Source of the DNA: Tolypeutes matacus
Lineage: Eukaryota > Chordata > Mammalia > Cingulata > Chlamyphoridae
Direction of reading: 5' to 3'
Length of the DNA: 64,000 nucleotides
NCBI GenBank assembly: GCA_026826555.1
Contig: JAKSZT010020895.1
Span: 1,091,303-1,155,302 of the forward strand
The notes below the pieces were generated by a model. It was not told the origin of the DNA and searched no databases. It saw nothing but the letters and a program-made list of their open reading frames with translations. Positions within the stretch are counted from its first letter, which is position 1. Each line of letters begins with the position of its first letter. The position numbers were made by a program, and so were the translations under genes. Below, in pieces: positions 46,600 through 59,559 of this stretch.

Positions 46600-47560
46600 A
46601 ATGTTTTCTATTTGGTGAGACTCTATCAAAGGCTCCAGGCTTCAGGCCCAGCAAGATTCCAAGGGCATCAGAGATGTCTTCTTCAACTTCAACTGAGAAG
46701 AACATTACTTCACTGACCTAAGGGTCTGCTTCAGAGACTCAATGGTCAGGTGCAAATATTTTACCAAAGTGTGCAGAGTAAAAGGTGTTCCTGGTGAGGG
46801 GAATACCAAAACCACATATTCACCAGCTGGAAAAACACCCCAGATCTTTGAGGCAGAGCTCTCCCAAGAGAGCACCATCAGCTTTCTCCCCAGTCTAATC
46901 AACACCAAGTCCTCGCTCAGCTCCTAAAAGCACTTCCAAGCCTGAGACTTGCATCCATGGGCCCACTGTAAAGGTGGAGGAGGATGAGAGGCCCTATGCT
47001 GTGACCCTAGTCTGGCTGGTCACCAGGGAGCCTGGCTTTCATTGCTTGGCTTATTGACATGTGTTCCCCTCCATGGAGGCATTACTTGGCTCATAGAACA
47101 TAAAGTGAAAGAGGGATTCAGCTGCCATGTCCTCTTTGAAGAAATGTTGGAAAGGTGAAGGTCCCACTGAGAACAGCGTTATCACAGAGTACCACCAAGT
47201 AACCCAGAAATTCCTAAAGGCCAGCAGGAAAAAAGAAATGAAAGAGAAGGAAAAAAATCTGCCACTGCTTGCAGGAAAAGTCAGAAATACAGAAACAAGA
47301 GCTCATCAGACCACAGCAAGAGTTGTCAAAGGCTGCAGAGGCTGGAGACCTGGCAGAAGAAACTGAAAGCACCACATTCTCAAGGACAGAGGGTGAGGTT
47401 CTTAAAGACTTTCTGGAAGACACCCTGACTTGGAAAGAGCAGGGTGCTTGGGCTGAGAAATGGGAACCATTCTGTGAAGACATCTCTTCAGGGTACTTCA
47501 ATACATCTCTTCTTTAATAAGCAGCATTCCATCCACTACAGCTCCTAGCTTACCCCAGCC
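46600..47560 (+). pseudogene. Possible broken retrocopy, unidentified
   Basis: Less AT-rich than its surroundings and locally coding-like. An open segment at 46742-46924 contains GKTPQIFEAELSQESTIS. Another at 47127-47363 has KASRKKEMKEKEKNLPLL, and a third in a different frame at 47269-47514 reads EIQKQELIRPQQELSKAAEA, then LAEETEST, and ends at a double stop. Switching frames between neighbours gives plausible charged, helical protein, as in a frameshifted processed copy. No poly-A tail or flanking duplication was found, and I do not recognise the gene. Confidence 0.35.
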
Positions 47561-48889
47561 TCATGGGTATCATCTGCCCTGGGAGGAACTGAACATCAGT
47601 TCAGGCTCAAAGCCCCACCCAGGCCAGTAAAATATAGAAGGCTTATCTGTACAATGAGTTCTAGAAGACCCTGAATATGAACCACCCTGTATATAAGAAA
47701 GGAGAAATGGGATATTATTGGGAAATGTGATGCTGAAGAGTGTCTCAGGTGGTCCAGCTCCATGGTAAGTGTGTTTCTGAAGGATGATGTAACAGATTTT
47801 TCTTAATAGTAGAAGGAAAGGAGCAGTGCAAGGCTGTGGGGAATACTGCCTGCATGGGAACAATGGGCCAACCTACAGGCAGTGAAAAAAAGGAGGACAT
47901 TGTAAGAGGATAGGAGAGAATTGTTAGAAAAAGTGAGTTCGTGACACCAGCAGATTCCTTACAGGCAGAAATTGAATTTGGGTTTATGATATATTGTTTC
48001 CTCTTAGTTTAGTGGAAATGGCAGATAAGGTAGAAGAATTCTTCTGAGTGTTTTACCTTTTCTGGATAAGAGTAGAACCAGTAGATCATGGATATACTGC
48101 TGCATAGATTTCCTTAAATGTATGAAAACTTTTGAATTGATTTTCCTCTGTGATTCTACACATATCATTGAGTCTTGTTAGCTTTTATTTTTTCTGTTCT
48201 ATAAAATTACCTATCCTGAGATCATCACATAGATAAAAGCACAGATCATAGTAAAGGCAAAAAAAGAGAGGTTAAGTTATCCTAAAGCTCAACTGAAAAA
48301 GAGCAACCTCTATAATCAGTAGTGAGGATGAGACAGCCAAATTCAGACCCAAATTCTCTAATGGGCAGAAGAGCCTAAGTCATAGGCAAGCATCAACCCC
48401 CAGGACCTGGGAACTCATGGAGGTACCAGAGGTATGTCCATCTCCTGAGGTAAGAGACCCAGAGTGACACTGAGAAGCTTTCAGATATACTAAAAAGGAG
48501 GTGAGAGCCTCCAGGACAATCACATCCATCCCTAATGTGTCCTGAGAGCTGCAATAAACAATAGCTTCTGAGGGAGAGGTAATTGAGGGTTTTAAAAGCA
48601 GGTTAATCTGTATACTACAGCCATGAAAAAGAAAAACCTGTGAAGCACAGATGTACCACAGTAGGAGGTGGGTAGAGGCTGGGCAGAGGCTGGCTCATGG
48701 CTTCCAATTCCTTGAAGAACTTTTGCTCCAAATCTTCTTTTTCCTTGTAAATCGCATCTTCTTAGTTAACTCACCTTTTGTTCAGTCTTCTGAGAAGGCC
48801 TAGAGTGTACAATGCTGAGTTTTCAAGAAGAACTCATTTGGAAAGAAGGTGAGAGCAGTATATGAGAAAGAGAATCTTGTAGTGGCTGA
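47561..48889. other. Unassigned sequence
   Basis: Nothing recognised. Confidence 0.4.
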
Positions 48890-49325
48890 TATGTTGACTA
48901 TTGAATTGTACATCCTGTACAATTACTCCCTATCTCTAGAAATGCACACTTAATAGTTACTTCAACATTGATATAAAGATAGTGGTTACCAGAGTTTCTG
49001 AGGGGAGGCAGAAGAAAGACTAGGTGAAACAAGAGCATTTTGTTCTGCACGATATTGCAATGATGGATACAGGGCCTTATACATTTTGTCAAAACCTATA
49101 AAATTGTACAGTGCAAAGAGTAAACCATAATGTAAACCAAACACCATGGTTAGTAGCAATGTTTTAATATTTGTTCATCAATTGTAATAAATGTACGACA
49201 CTAATGTAAGATGTTATTAATAGGGGAAAAGGTGAGATGGTAATGGGGCAGAGTATATAGGAATTACTTATATTTTCAATGTAGCTTTTGTGTAATCTAA
49301 AACTTCTTTAAAATAAAGTTAAAAA
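48890..49325 (+). mobile_element. L1 3' end fragment
   Basis: Plus-strand L1 terminus parallel to 12600-13024: CTTCAACATTGATATAAAGA, CATTTTGTCAAAACCTATAA, TTGTTCATCAATTGTAATAA, then TGTGTAATCTAAAACTTCTT and an A-rich end. 5'-truncated. Confidence 0.88.
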
Positions 49326-49989
49326 CTAGTTACATCAAGAATAAACACCTTAACTCTCATAAAATTCTTTTTGGTCATTTCTAGGTATAGAGATCAGATG
49401 AGTTCATTGTCTTCAAATAGGAAGCAAGAGATCAGATTGTTTTGGCTTTTGTACAGTTTGTAGTCATGATTTTCATCCAATGAATAAAATCTATTTAGAA
49501 AATATCCAATGAAATATTTATATATATGCCTATTACTTTTTTAACTTACAAAGATCTTACTTTCTATTATAAGCATTATAAACTTGTATAAATAAATAAG
49601 CAGAGCCACTCCCTCATGTAAATTATACCTCTTCCATCAAGGTGCCCAATGTTAATGACACATGTGTATCCTTAAATGCTGTCTTCAATTCTGGGGAACA
49701 TACATACAGGTACATTCATACAGGTACATACATATATGTAGATCTCTTTGTTTGCATTTTGGAAAATAGGTCACACTGTCCCCCAATTCTATTCATTCTT
49801 TACCATTTAACAGACTGTCTTGGTTCCCTGTAATTCAGTAGCTATGGCACTAACACTGCAATTTTGGATACTCTAATTTTTAATTCATATTGACACATGA
49901 ATTCTATAAATGGGATCCATTACAGTACACATTGCACACACTCATAAATAATTCTACAAGAGAGCACATGTTATCTATCCTCTTTTCTT

Positions 49990-50310
49990 TAATTTCCATC
50001 TTTTCTGCATGTTCTACCTGTACCTGTCTCACAAGTGAATCCAAGACAATTCATATTAGCAATATGGTAAGTATTCTCTCTTATTTGTGACTAAACAATC
50101 ATACCCAATATTCAGATATACATATCTACTCTTTTATGCATCCATAAATACATCTACATTTGTTCAATATATTCATGCATTTGCTGTTATTTTACCAAAA
50201 TGGGCTTATTTTAAATGTCCTATTCTGCTTCTTGCTTTCCTCCTTAAATAATAATTCACAGAGTTTCTGTTACTCAACTGCTATAACTCTTTCATTCCAA
50301 TGACTACTTG
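49990..50310 (+). repeat. Diverged direct repeat, copy 1
   Basis: Shares an ordered series with copy 2: GCATGTTCTA, CTCACAAGTGAA, GACAATTCATA, ATATTCATGCATTTGCTGTT, GGGCTTATTTTA, TTCTGCTTCTTGCTTTCCTC, CAGAGTTTCTGTTACTCAAC and TGCTATAACTC. Not coding. Confidence 0.65.
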
Positions 50311-50584
50311 ATATCAGGATATCATGTGACTGTACCATAAAATTTTCCCCACTGTTGCACACTACAAGATTAGGGGAAAGGGGACATTGATCACTGCAGG
50401 GAGGCTGGAACTCACTAGCATTTATTTCAATTTACCAATCTCTTTCTCCAGCTCCTTCTTGGATGCTGCATAGTGTTCCACTAGTCTTCAGAATTTCAAA
50501 ATTGTTGATTCAGACAGTTACTGCCAGTTCAATGGTTGTTTTGGTGGAAGAACTGATTCCTGGAGCTTCCGACTTTGTGATCTT

Positions 50585-50925
50585 CCACATCATCTTTTAA
50601 GCATGTTCTAAATCTTGGCTCCCTGTACATGTCTGGGAAGTGAACGCAAGGTAATTCATAGTTACTAATCTGGTAAATTGTCTATTATTATTCATATTAA
50701 ATAATTATACCAATTTATACAAATATATACTCTATTATTCACATATATATAAATATACATATATGTGTATTCAAATACATTCATGTATTTGTTATTGTTC
50801 TGACAAAATATGCTTATTTTATAATATATATGCTACTCTGTATCCTGCTCTCCTTCATATGTAATACTTGACAGAGTGTTCTCTTTCTCAACTGCTATTG
50901 CTCTCTCTCACTCTGAAAACCTTTT
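50585..50925 (+). repeat. Diverged direct repeat, copy 2
   Basis: Counterpart of 49990-50310 about 600 bases downstream: GCATGTTCTA, GGGAAGTGAA, AGGTAATTCATA, ACATTCATGTATTTGTTATT, TGCTTATTTTA, TATCCTGCTCTCCTTCATAT, CAGAGTGTTCTCTTTCTCAA and CTGCTATTGCTC. Slightly longer than copy 1 through an AT-rich expansion. Confidence 0.65.
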
Positions 50926-51364
50926 TCAAAACTACATGCTCAGTCTTTAGCACAAATTCTAACACATCATTAGAGCTCAATTATATCTGACAAGTAAATA
51001 AATGATAGAGATTTCCTTATTCTGTATTATATCTTTTAATCTTCCATCCTGCCTCTCATATTTTCACTTCAAAGTCCATATGCCAAGCAACCATCTAATT
51101 CTTAAAAGGTGCCAATTCCTTCAACATCACTTTATTCCAATTTAAAAATACAAATAAGATAATACAATTTTGCTGCTTTAATTATTTCAATGGATTTCTA
51201 CTAGCATTTTTCTGTGAATCCCTCATATTCTAAATTTAAATTTTAGGACAAATACTTATATTTATTAAGGGTCAAATTGATACCCATAAACTGACAGAAT
51301 GTTGGTAAATCACAAGACCTCTCAGAAATAAAGAGCTTTAAGGATTTAGTAGCTATGTTTCATT

Positions 51365-53200
51365 ATTTTTATATCAGTTATAATGTTGCTACCTTCCTCA
51401 TATAAAAAAGGTATTGATATGATGGGAGAGGAAAGGTGGAGGATGTTGGATATATTAGAGTCTTCTGTATTCTGTGTGTGACTTTGCTGTGACCTAAAAG
51501 TTCTCTGAAAACAAAATGAAAAATATTGAGACAGTGGGGGAATGAGTGGGGGAAGGTCTCACAGCACAGATTGGACACCAGATATTGCAGTGATGAAAGG
51601 TAAAAGTAAAAAATAAAAATTGTTTTATATTTTTCATTTATTTAATATACCAATATTTTATTTTTGTTTCATTTTTAGTTTTTTTTTAATTTTTAAATAT
51701 ATTTTATCTCTTTCATTTGAACTTATCATTGTTCTTTCATTTTCCTGCTAATTGTATTCAGCTATTGTAAAGTTTCATCTTTTGGGAGGCTTTGGATCAC
51801 AAAAGGGTTGCAGCTGGGGTGGGGAAAGGTCATTGTTGGGGGGTGTCAGGGATAAACGGTGCATGGAAGGAAGTTCACCTGAGCATAAATATAAGGTATG
51901 TGAAAATGTTCAGATGCTCACGGGACATTGTCACAGTGGGTGGAGAATTATCCACTGTGATATTGATAACTAGCCTTATGAGTCTTTGTTCTGAATTTGA
52001 AACTTAGCCTATTGTTGTGGGGTGCCTGGGTGTTGGCTCCTGGAAGCCTCCTTGTTACTCAGATGTGGCTTCTCTCTGGTCCAAGCTCAGCATGTGAATG
52101 CATTGCAAAACTCGTGGCATGGGCCTTGATTCCTGGGGTTGAGCCTCCCTGGCACTGAGGGATTGCTAACAAGCGCCAACTGGCAATGTGATTTTAAAAA
52201 AGCCCTTGAATGAAGGGGGGAAAGGGTAAAGACAAAGAGACTTCAAAATGAGTTGGGAGGTCATCCCAGAGGTAACGCTTATGCACATCTCAGCAGGATC
52301 TCATAGAATTCCAAAGTGGATATCACCCTAAACTGTGGGCCCTATTTTGGAGTCTGTGCTCCTGAGAGTGACAGAGTTGGACTCAACTATGTCTTCCCTG
52401 TACATGGCTCATCTGTCCCTTCTACTCAAACCTATACTTGGTGCTGGAGTTTGTAGGTGGGCATCCACAGACTTGAGTCTTAGGGACCTCCATTTGCCAG
52501 CTGGGCCTGGGAACCTCGGTGGAGATGCAACTCCTACTCTACAGCTCATTGGACTCACCCAAGACAATTGGCAAGGAGATGATGATGGACAACGGCCATC
52601 CCAGGGGTTGGAGAGAGTCTGCAGCTGCAGACAGGATAATCCCATTCATCTTCCCTATGAGATATAAGCCAATTCTCAATTGGAAGTGGAGTGGACATCA
52701 CTATCCGACTCCTCAGGATGAGGGAAAGAGTTATGGAACAGAGTGGACTTACTGACATTCTACTATATACATATTGTGAGTCAAGCAATGGAAGAAATTA
52801 TAACATTGATGTGGAGCCAGTGGCCACTGGAGATCTAGGGGCAGGGAGATGGAAATTCAGTTGTAATATACGGGCTTTTTTGGGACTTGGGAATTTTCCT
52901 GAGTGACATTGCAATGACAGACTTAGGCCATTTTATATCATTATATAAAATGCAGAACTGTGTGGGAAAGAGTGTGGTCTACAATGTGAACTATGGTCCA
53001 TGCTTAATGGCAAAGCCCCAGGATGTGTTTATCAATTGCAATTAATGTGCCACACTAATGAGGATGTTCATGTGGGGGGTTGTAGAAGGTGTGGGAGGTG
53101 GGGCATATGGGAATGCCCATATTTGTTGTATAACATTTATGTAATTTAAGTATCTTTTAAAAAATAAATATAAATAAATAGATAAATAAATAAAATACCA
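51365..53200 (+). mobile_element. L1 3'UTR, about 1.8 kb, 5'-truncated
   Basis: Plus-strand counterpart of 20290-22210 in L1 E, in the same order: the end of module 1 (TTCTGTGTGTGACTTTGCTG), an AT-rich bridge (51600-51730), GTTGCAGCTGGGG, CCCTGGCACTGAGGGATTGC, CATCTGTCCCTTCTACTCAA, GATGATGGACAACGGCCATC, and the terminus ending in (AAAT)n at 53155-53196. It contains no ORF2 sequence. Confidence 0.85.
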
Positions 53201-54718
53201 ATAATGTTAAAAAAAAATAATTAAGGGGAGTTCAAAGACTTCACAGACAAAGAAAAACTGGTAGAATATGTTTCCAAAAGAATAGAATTACAAGAGACAC
53301 AAAAGAGAGTGCTGCAGCCTGAAAGGAATAAACAAGGGTGAGAGACTCAGAGAAGACTGTAAAACTGAAGAAATTATAAAAGTTTAATTAAAGGGTAAAA
53401 ACATAGACAATAGTACGATATGACAACAGAAAGCCAAATGTCAAAATGGACAAAGCAAATAATGTCTTTACAGTAATAACATTGAATGTTAATGCATTGA
53501 ATCATCAATAAAAAGATAGACTGATGCCATGGATAAAAAAAATATGAGCCATCTCTTGATTGTCTACAAGAGACTCGCCTCAGATGTAAGGACATAACAA
53601 GGTTAAAAGTGAAAGTTTGGAAAAAGATAATCCATGAAAATAGTAAGCAAAAAAGAGCTGGATTTGTGAAACTAATATCAGATAAAATAGATTTTAAATG
53701 TAAAAGTGTTATAAGCGATGAAGAAAATAATTACATATTAATGAAAGGGGCAATTCAGCTAGAATAAATAACTATACTAAATGCATTTGCACCTAACCTC
53801 AGAGCCCCAAGATACAAGAGGCACACACTGACAAAGGTGAAGGGAGAAATAAATGCCTTTACAATAGTTAGAGTCTTCAATACACCAGTATCAGTATTGT
53901 ATAGAACATCTGGAGAGAGAATAAAGAAAGAAATAAAGAACTTGAATAATATGATAAATGAATTAGACATAACAGACATCTATAGAGCATTGTACCCCAA
54001 AACAACAGGATATACAATATTTTAAAGTGTTTATGGATCCTTCTCTAAGAAAGTCTATATGTTAGGTCACAAGATAAGTCACAATAAATTTAAAAGATTG
54101 AAATTATTCAAAACACTTTGTCTAAACATACCTGAATGAAGCTAGAAATCAGTAATTGATGGAAAAGGGAAGTTCCTAGATATACGGAGATTAAACAACA
54201 CATTCTTAATCAATGCATCAAAGAAGAAATTGCAAGAGAATTCAACAAATAACTTGAGATGAATAAAAATGAGAACACAATGTATAAGAACTTATGGAAG
54301 CTGTAGATTTTAAAATGATAGAAAATGACCTTGAAGGAAAAATCAAAGAGCTAGTACAGTTTTGTACTGGGCTGGATAAGTTAAGTACTTTCATGTCATT
54401 AAATTGCTATGCAATGATCAGTTGACTTTTGAGATTCTGAGACCATTAGAATTCCAACTATCTTTGTGATTCTCTCACCTTATAATTTTGGTACCAAAGT
54501 CTTACAAGAGCTGCCTGTGTAGAAAAAAATCAGTGATGTTAAAAAAAGCAATCTTTCATAAGAAAATTCCAAAGAGTGTAGTAACATGTAATGGTGAAAG
54601 TGCCAAAGATGAAAAACAAAGACAATTGTTAAAAGGAGAAAAAAAATCTTATGGGACTTCACAAAGGCAGTGCTGGGGTGCAATTTATAGCTCTCAATGC
54701 TTACATTAAAAAAGAAGA

Positions 54719-54891
54719 GGGAAGCGGCTGTGGCTCAATCATTAAGGGCTCCCGTTTACCATATGGGAGGACCCGGTTTCAGTTCCCGGGCCTCCTGGTG
54801 AAGGCAAGCCCGCCCACACGGCGTAGTTAGCTGACCCAGAGAGCACAAGCAGCAAGGGGGGAATAAAAGAATAAATAAATAAAAATCTTTT
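54719..54891 (+). mobile_element. DAS-type tRNA-derived SINE in L1 F
   Basis: Begins GGGAAGCGGCTGTGGCTCAA, with B-box region GGTTTCAGTTCCC, then GGGCCTCCTGGTGAAGG and an (AAAT)n tail. Flanked by TTAAAAAAGAAGA (54706-54718) and TTAAAAAAAGAAGA (54892-54905). The L1 F ORF2 sequence is continuous when it is removed. Confidence 0.92.
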
Positions 54892-56350
54892 TTAAAAAAA
54901 GAAGAAAGACCTAAATTTCAAGATCTAAAGGCACATTTGGAGAGGCTCAAAAAAGAACTACAAACTAATCCCAAAAGAGGCTGAAGGAAAGAAATAGTAA
55001 AGATCAGAGCAAAAATAAATGAAATGGAGAACAAAAATACAATAGAATCAACAAAACCAAAAGTTGGTTCTTTCAGAACATCAACAAAATCAACAAATCC
55101 TTAGCTAGACTGACAAAGAAGAAAGTGAGAAGACAAAAATATATAAAATCAGAAATGAGAGGGTGAACATAACTACTGACCCACAGAAATAAGAGACATC
55201 TTAAGAGGCTACTATGAACAACTATGTCAAAAAAAAAGTAGAAAACACAGATGAGATGGAAAAATTCCTAGAAACACACGAATCACCTACAGTGACCCTA
55301 GGAAAAATAGAAGACCAATCACAAGTGAAGAGATTGAAACAGTCATCAAAAACTTCCCAAAGATGAAATGCCCAAGTCCAAAATGGCTTCACAGTTGAAT
55401 TCTAACAATCTAAGATGACCTAATACCAATTTTGCTCAAGCTCTTCCAAAAAAATTGAACAGGAAAGAATGTTACAAAAGTCATTCTACGAAGCCATCAC
55501 TCAAAACCCAAAACCTCATAAAGATATTATGAAAAAATAAAATAAAAAATCAATATCTTTAATGAATATAGATGTACGATCAAGTGGGTTCTATCCCAGG
55601 TATGCAAGTGTGGTTCAGCACAAGAAAATTAGTGTAATAAACCACATTGATAAATTGAAGAAGAAAAATCATATGATCCTCTATATTGATACAGAAAAGG
55701 CATTTGACAAAATACAGCACCCTTTCTAGATTTAAAATAAACATACTCCAAAAGATAGGAATACAGGGACACTTTCTCAATATACTTAAAATTCATATAT
55801 GAAAAACCTACAGCTAGTATTGTACTCAATGGTGAAAGACTGAAAGCTTTCCCACTGAGATCAGGAATAAACAAGGATGCCCACTGTCACAATTATTATT
55901 CAATATTGTGCTAGAAGTTCTACCTAGAGCAATTAGGCTAGACAAAGAAGTAAAAGGCATCCAAATAAGAAAGGCAGAAGTAAAACTTTCCCTATTTGCT
56001 GAGGACATGATCCTATATCTAGAAAATTCTGAAAGATCCACAACAAAGCAAGTAGAATTAATAGATGAGTTAAGTAAAGTGGCAGGATACAGGATTGATA
56101 TGCAAAAATCAATATTGCTTATATACACTACTGATGTGCAGTCTAAGGAAGAAATCAGAAAAAAATTCCATTTATAAAAATTACTAAAACAATCAAATAT
56201 TTAGGAATAAACTTAACCAAGGGCATAAAGGACTTATATTCAGAAAAATACCAAATATTGCTAAAAGAAACTGAAGAAGACTTAAATAAATGGAATGACA
56301 TTCTGTGTTCATGGATTGGAAAACCAAATGTCATTAAGATGTCAGTTTTA

Positions 56351-56499
56351 ATGGTGTGTGCTGATTTAAAATGGAGGGTGGTGGGCCACACTTGTGGGAG
56401 ATGTTTGTGTGGGATGTGGTGGGACGTGTGGGAGGCGGGCAACATGGGAATCCCAGTGGGTTCCATGTAATATTTTAGGTAATCTAAGCACCTCTTAAA

Positions 56500-56530
<31 letters not shown>

Positions 56531-56656
56531 TAAATAACACTTTTGTAAGCAAATGCACATATAAGCACATATATTTATATATCATTTTACAAATATTGGT
56601 ATGTATTGTGAAAATTTTGATATTTAGCCACAATAAAAAATAAATAAATTAAAAAA
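56351..56656 (+). mobile_element. Short L1 3' insertion with possible 3' transduction
   Basis: Flanked by AAGATGTCAGTTTTA (56336-56350) and AAGATGTCAATTTTA (56657-56671). The first 150 bases are the familiar L1 terminus (GGGCCACACTTGTGGGAGAT, CATGGGAATCCCAG, GTAATCTAAGCACCTC), ending in A12 at about 56497-56508 and (AT)12. Next come about 108 bases unlike L1 (56533-56640), then AATAAA-containing sequence and a second A-rich tail. Two tails within one target duplication are the sign of L1 readthrough into its flank. Confidence 0.85.
56509..56532 (+). repeat. (AT)n microsatellite
   Basis: About 12 AT units grown from the first A tail of the insertion at 56351-56656. Confidence 0.9.
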
Positions 56657-57965
56657 AAGATGTCAATTTTACCCAAACTGATTTACTGATTCAATGCAAT
56701 CCCAATAAAATCTCAACAGCCTTTTGCAGAAATTAAATTGCCAATAATCAAATTTATTTGGAAGGGTAATGGGCCACAAATAGCCAAAAATGTCTTTAAA
56801 AAGATCAAATTTGGAAAACTCTCACTTTCTGACTTTAAAGAACATTACTTAGCTATAATGGTAAAAACAGAATGGTACTGACATAAGGACTCAGAAATTG
56901 ACCTTCCCATCTACAATCAAGTGATTTTTGACAAGCTGTCAATTCTACCAAGCTGGGCCAGAACACTCTATTCAACAAATGGTGCCGGGAGAACTGGATA
57001 GTCATATCCAAAAGAAAGAAATAAGACCCCTATCTAACATCTTCCACAAAAATTAACCCAAAATGGATCAAGGGCCTAAATATAAAAACAACAAACATAA
57101 AACTTCCAGAGGAAAATGTAGGAAAACTTCTTAAGATCCTGTTGTAGGTGCTAGTTTCTTAAACCTTATGCTCAAAGCACAAGGAACAAAAGAAAAAATA
57201 GATAACTGAGACCTCCTCAAACTTCAACACTTTTGAACCTCAAAGGACTTTTCAAAAGAGTGAAAAGGCAGCTGACTCAATAGGAGAAAATACTGGCAAT
57301 CACATATATGATAAAGGTTTAATACACATGATATATATGGAGATCACACAACTCAATAAAAAAACAAATTATCCGATTATAAAATGGGCAAAAGACTTGG
57401 AAAGACAAGTGTCCAAAGAAGAAATACAAATGGTGAAGAAACATATGAAAATGTGTTCAACATTACTAGTGATTAAGGAAATGCAAATCAAAAGTACAAT
57501 GAGATATCATTTCAAACCTATTAGACTGGCCACTATTAAAAAATCAGAAAACTGTAAATGTTGCAGAAGATGTTGAGAGATAGGAACACTTATTCACTGT
57601 TCGTGGGAATGAGGAAAAGTACAGCCACGGTGGAGGACTGTTTGGCAGTTCCTAAGGAAGTTGAATATAGACCTGACATGGGACCCAGGAATACCATTGC
57701 TAGGTATAAACCCAGAAGAACTTAGAGCAATGGCACGAATAGACATCTGCACACTGATGTTCATAGAAACATTATTCATTATAGCCAAAAACTGGAAACA
57801 ACTCGGGTGTCTATCAACTGATGAATGGATAAATAAATTGTGGCATATACACACGATGGAATATTATGCAGTCGTAAGAAGAAATGAAGTTGTGAAACAT
57901 ATAACAACCTGGACGAATCTGGAGGACATTATATTGAGTGAAACAACCCAGACATAAAAGGACAA

Positions 57966-59559
57966 ATACTCTATGATTGTCCTATTATGAACTAAATATA
58001 TTATGTGAAATATAAATATATTATGTGAAATATGAATATGTGTAAAATTGCATATTTAAGACCATTTTTCTTCAATGCTGAACAAATGTAGGTTAATACT
58101 ACAAAATATTAATATCAGACAAAAAATACATTATACTAAGTGAAGGAGACCAGACACAGAATATTACATATTGTATGATTCCATTTATATGAAATGTAAA
58201 TATAAATAAATTTATAAAGATGAAAGTAGTTTAGTGGTTATGTAGGGCTGAGGAAAAAATGCTAAGATACCCTAAGTATTTAAAGTAGACTCACCTGGTG
58301 ATGTATGAGAAAGATGATGCCTGTATCCTGCTCTCAGCATAAGTGAGCCATGTGGCATAGTTGGCCATCAGGTTTCTTTAGAGGCATTCATTATTTAGTG
58401 GGACTGTTGACAGAGAAAGCCCTTCCTATCCAATACTTTGCACTTCCTTGGGCTCTATCCTGGATCAGGATCTGGTTTTAAATTGGTCTTCCGCTGCCCA
58501 TGTCTATACTTTCTTCATAAGACATGAGAAAGCACCTCTATCTCTGTTCTTAATTTCTTCAAGGCCATTATCACATTCCTTAAGGCACCTTACAAAATTG
58601 CATCATTTTACTTAAATACAAGGAAAACAATAATTTAGAACAGAGTTATAGATAAGAAGTTGATTTTGAAAAAGGCACAATTGGGCACACAGAGATAAAA
58701 ACAAAGCTACATATTTCAAATATTTTACTGCCACAACTATAAGATACACCTTCATGCATGAATTCAGTAAAATTACTAATTACCTACCTTGTGGCAGAAT
58801 CTATGCTAAAATGAATAAAGATTGGGAAAATGTTAGTCCTTTTCCAATCACATGTAGTTCACACACTGAAGAAAAGAGAGGTTTTATTCAAAAAGATCAC
58901 AAATTTAAAGGAACCATAGAAATAAATATTATGAAGCATAAATTAATACAAAACAAGGAGGTCAGGAAAGATTTTGCTGCAAAATTGATACCAACTGAAG
59001 AAATGTCATATTATGTCAAGAAAGAAAAAAAAGAAAGATATTCTCAAAGAGGTAAAGAATAAGACATTCATTTGATAAATGAGTTATTCCCAGGGGTATG
59101 AATAAAGATGTTGACATGGCCAATGACTTCCTCCCCACTTCTGATGATCTAGGTATATGTAATGTGGACATATCAAAAATTGACATAAGGAATACCTAGC
59201 GATTCACATCTTCAACCTGTGTCCTGGGTTCGCTTTGGCTCAATACTGACCACAATTAATGATAGGTTGACATGGGAACAAGCAAAGAATGGTCTCAAGG
59301 TGTTTGCAATAATGCTGTTAACTGAAAAGGAAGGGGCCTATTTTCTTCAGAACTTGGATTCTGGACTGTTAGTTTGAGAAATGCAAGATTCTTTCAGCCA
59401 GCACTTTTCCTGGGACTTCCCTCTGTATGAACATGAAATTACACCAAGTAGTGATTTTCCTGAATGTGGACACTGGAAACATTTCCTTTTCAAATAGTGA
59501 AAGGGTGAAAATTACCTGATCAGAAACGGGAAAAGAACATCCTTTTTTGACACTTCTAT
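57966..59559. other. Mostly unassigned; old L1 piece at 58105-58310
   Basis: 58105-58310 (plus) resembles the end of an old L1 ORF2: GAAGGAGACCAGACACAGAA, then TATTGTATGATTCCATTTAT and TAGTGGTTATGTAGGGCTG. The open frame at 58754-59059 (102 codons) is lysine-rich, lacks family features and overlaps what looks like an old interspersed repeat, so I do not call a gene. The rest is unrecognised. Confidence 0.45.

Larger units (their letters stand above)
49326..51364. other. Unassigned, containing a diverged duplication
   Basis: No gene. Two related blocks lie at 49990-50310 and 50585-50925 (separate entries). The rest is AT-rich, with TATA-type simple sequence near 50730-50775. Confidence 0.5.
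53215..57965 (+). mobile_element. LINE-1 element F: ORF1 end plus whole ORF2, degraded
   Basis: Starts in the ORF1 C-terminus (53220-53340, FTDKEKLVEYVSKRIELQET). ORF2 follows: endonuclease (about 53390-54250), linker, reverse transcriptase (55560-56180) and C-terminal part to a stop near 57957. In the RT, 55908-56174 reads LFAEDMILYLENSERST; the usual FADD box is FAED here, changing a catalytic aspartate. The C-terminus has DPGIPLLGINPEELRAMARI (57661-57957). Stops and frameshifts are frequent. It carries a DAS SINE (54719-54891) and an L1 tail (56351-56656). The 3' tail after 57965 is not clear; short 'aatatattatgtgaaatat' copies occupy 57995-58040. Confidence 0.93.

Noticed and set aside
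53215..57965. Functional, active L1
   Set aside because: ORF2 has many stops and frameshifts, an altered catalytic box, two nested insertions and no ORF1 start.
58754..59062. 102-codon lysine-rich open frame
   Set aside because: No start context, partner or family; the sequence around it looks like an old interspersed repeat.
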